A DNA stretch of 7,568 nucleotides, from NCBI GenBank assembly GCA_003669255.1, contig QWPO01000214.1, positions 1-7,568 on the forward strand. The letters run 5' to 3'. A model generated the notes under the pieces. That model saw nothing but the letters and a program-made list of their open reading frames with translations. It made no database searches and was not told where the DNA came from. The DNA is from Planctomycetota bacterium (GTDB lineage: Bacteria > Planctomycetota > Planctomycetia > Pirellulales > UBA1268). A program made the translations under genes and the position numbers. This document shows positions 7,420-7,568 of this stretch, piece after piece; within the stretch, counting starts at the first letter, position 1, and every line of letters starts with the position of its first letter.

Positions 7420-7440
7420 GCACAGGTTGAAAACCTGTGC
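7420..7440. repeat. Perfect palindrome (9-bp arms, 3-base loop) after pepF
   Basis: GCACAGGTT (7420-7428) and AACCTGTGC (7432-7440) are exact reverse complements around GAA, starting 29 bases after the pepF stop. As RNA it would form a tight hairpin, but the bases that follow (TACGGTGGCC) include no U-run, so it is not a canonical intrinsic terminator. The form 'gcacaggtt...aacctgtgc' resembles a short palindrome I recall as dispersed between genes in planctomycetes; read on the minus strand it encodes 'VAQVFNLC'. It may still help end or stabilise the fabH-pepF message. Confidence 0.75.
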
Positions 7441-7485
7441 TACGGTGGCCAAGAGAGGGGCTGCCCGTGCCCCGGGAGCCGGGCT

Positions 7486-7568
7486 ATGGAAGCAAGCGAA
7501 GCCACGACCAATCCGCCTGCGGCGGATCGGTGCCCGGCGAAGCGCAGCGGACATGCAGTGAGTCGAGG
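7486..7568 (+). CDS. Possible start of a downstream gene, cut by the window edge
   Basis: An ATG at 7486 opens a frame of 27 complete codons that runs off the window (MEASEATTNPPAADR...). GGGAG at 7474-7478 lies 7 bases ahead and could be its ribosome binding site. Against it, only about 15 of 26 codons after the ATG end in G or C, well below the neighbouring genes, and the frame runs through the 7511-7527 palindrome. The peptide matches no family I recognise. It may be an accidental frame through intergenic repeat sequence. Confidence 0.2.
   Translation, partial: MEASEATTNPPAADRCPAKRSGHAVSR
7511..7527. repeat. Second short palindrome (7-bp arms, 3-base loop) in the tail
   Basis: ATCCGCC (7511-7517) pairs exactly with GGCGGAT (7521-7527) around TGC, and a further CC/GG pair lies beyond one mismatch. 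No T-run follows. With the palindrome at 7420-7440 it makes the 177-base tail richer in inverted repeats than the rest of the window, suggesting a repeat-derived spacer. Confidence 0.6.

Noticed and set aside
7420..7446. Intrinsic terminator after pepF
   Set aside because: The stem is good, but no T-run follows on the + strand, so it is recorded as a palindromic repeat instead.
7415..7446. Promoter in the tail (TTGCGG and TACGGT)
   Set aside because: The spacing is 20 bases, both boxes match poorly, and the palindrome occupies the spacer.
7463..7484. Third inverted repeat in the tail (GCCCG / CGGGC)
   Set aside because: Only 5-bp arms with a 12-base loop, expected by chance in G+C-rich sequence.
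7375..7554. A 59-codon minus-strand frame across the tail, containing 'VAQVFNLC'
   Set aside because: It runs straight through both palindromes and ends inside pepF. The 'VAQVFNLC' peptide is the translation of the repeat itself, so this is probably a spurious frame.

Overview
The window is G+C-rich, densely coding DNA. All four confident genes are on the + strand and codons mostly end in G or C. The gene content suggests a planctomycete (Planctomycetota, perhaps Pirellulales-like). The clues are an ABC-2 permease fused to a GldG-type domain, a following DUF4340 protein whose C-terminus ends in an aromatic 'RFADWYYVVSD' block, and a short perfect palindrome near the right edge resembling dispersed intergenic repeats I associate with planctomycete genomes. 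The assignment rests on recognition, not on a database search.

Left part (1-4456): the window opens on what may be the last codons of an upstream gene, by context probably the ABC ATPase of the same transporter. Then come a 916-residue GldF-GldG fusion (53-2803) and, 15 bases later, a 545-residue single-pass DUF4340 protein (2819-4456). Both have good ribosome binding sites and look like one operon. Together with an ATPase they would form a Gld-type ABC system: the permease sits in the membrane, and the large GldG and DUF4340 domains probably lie outside the cytoplasmic membrane. The substrate is unknown. Both proteins carry charged, probably helical or coiled-coil stretches that could contact each other.

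Middle (4457-4544): an 88-base gap separates this operon from the next. It holds a perfect 9-bp inverted repeat with a 24-base loop and a weak promoter-like sequence whose -10 falls inside that loop.

Right part (4545-7391): a FabH-family 3-oxoacyl-ACP synthase III with a complete Cys-His-Asn triad is followed after 3 bases by an M3-family oligoendopeptidase F with an intact HEAGH zinc site. The two are probably co-transcribed, although their functions (fatty-acid initiation and cytoplasmic peptide breakdown) have no obvious link.

Tail (7392-7568): 177 bases with two short perfect palindromes, one with 9-bp arms and one with 7-bp arms. A possible start of another + strand gene runs off the end. 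The tail's sequence character differs from the genes and looks repeat-derived.

I see no convincing undescribed system. The most distinctive items are the fused GldF-GldG/DUF4340 module, the inverted repeat before fabH, and the palindromic tail. There are no rRNA or tRNA genes, CRISPR arrays, transposases or phage genes that I can recognise.
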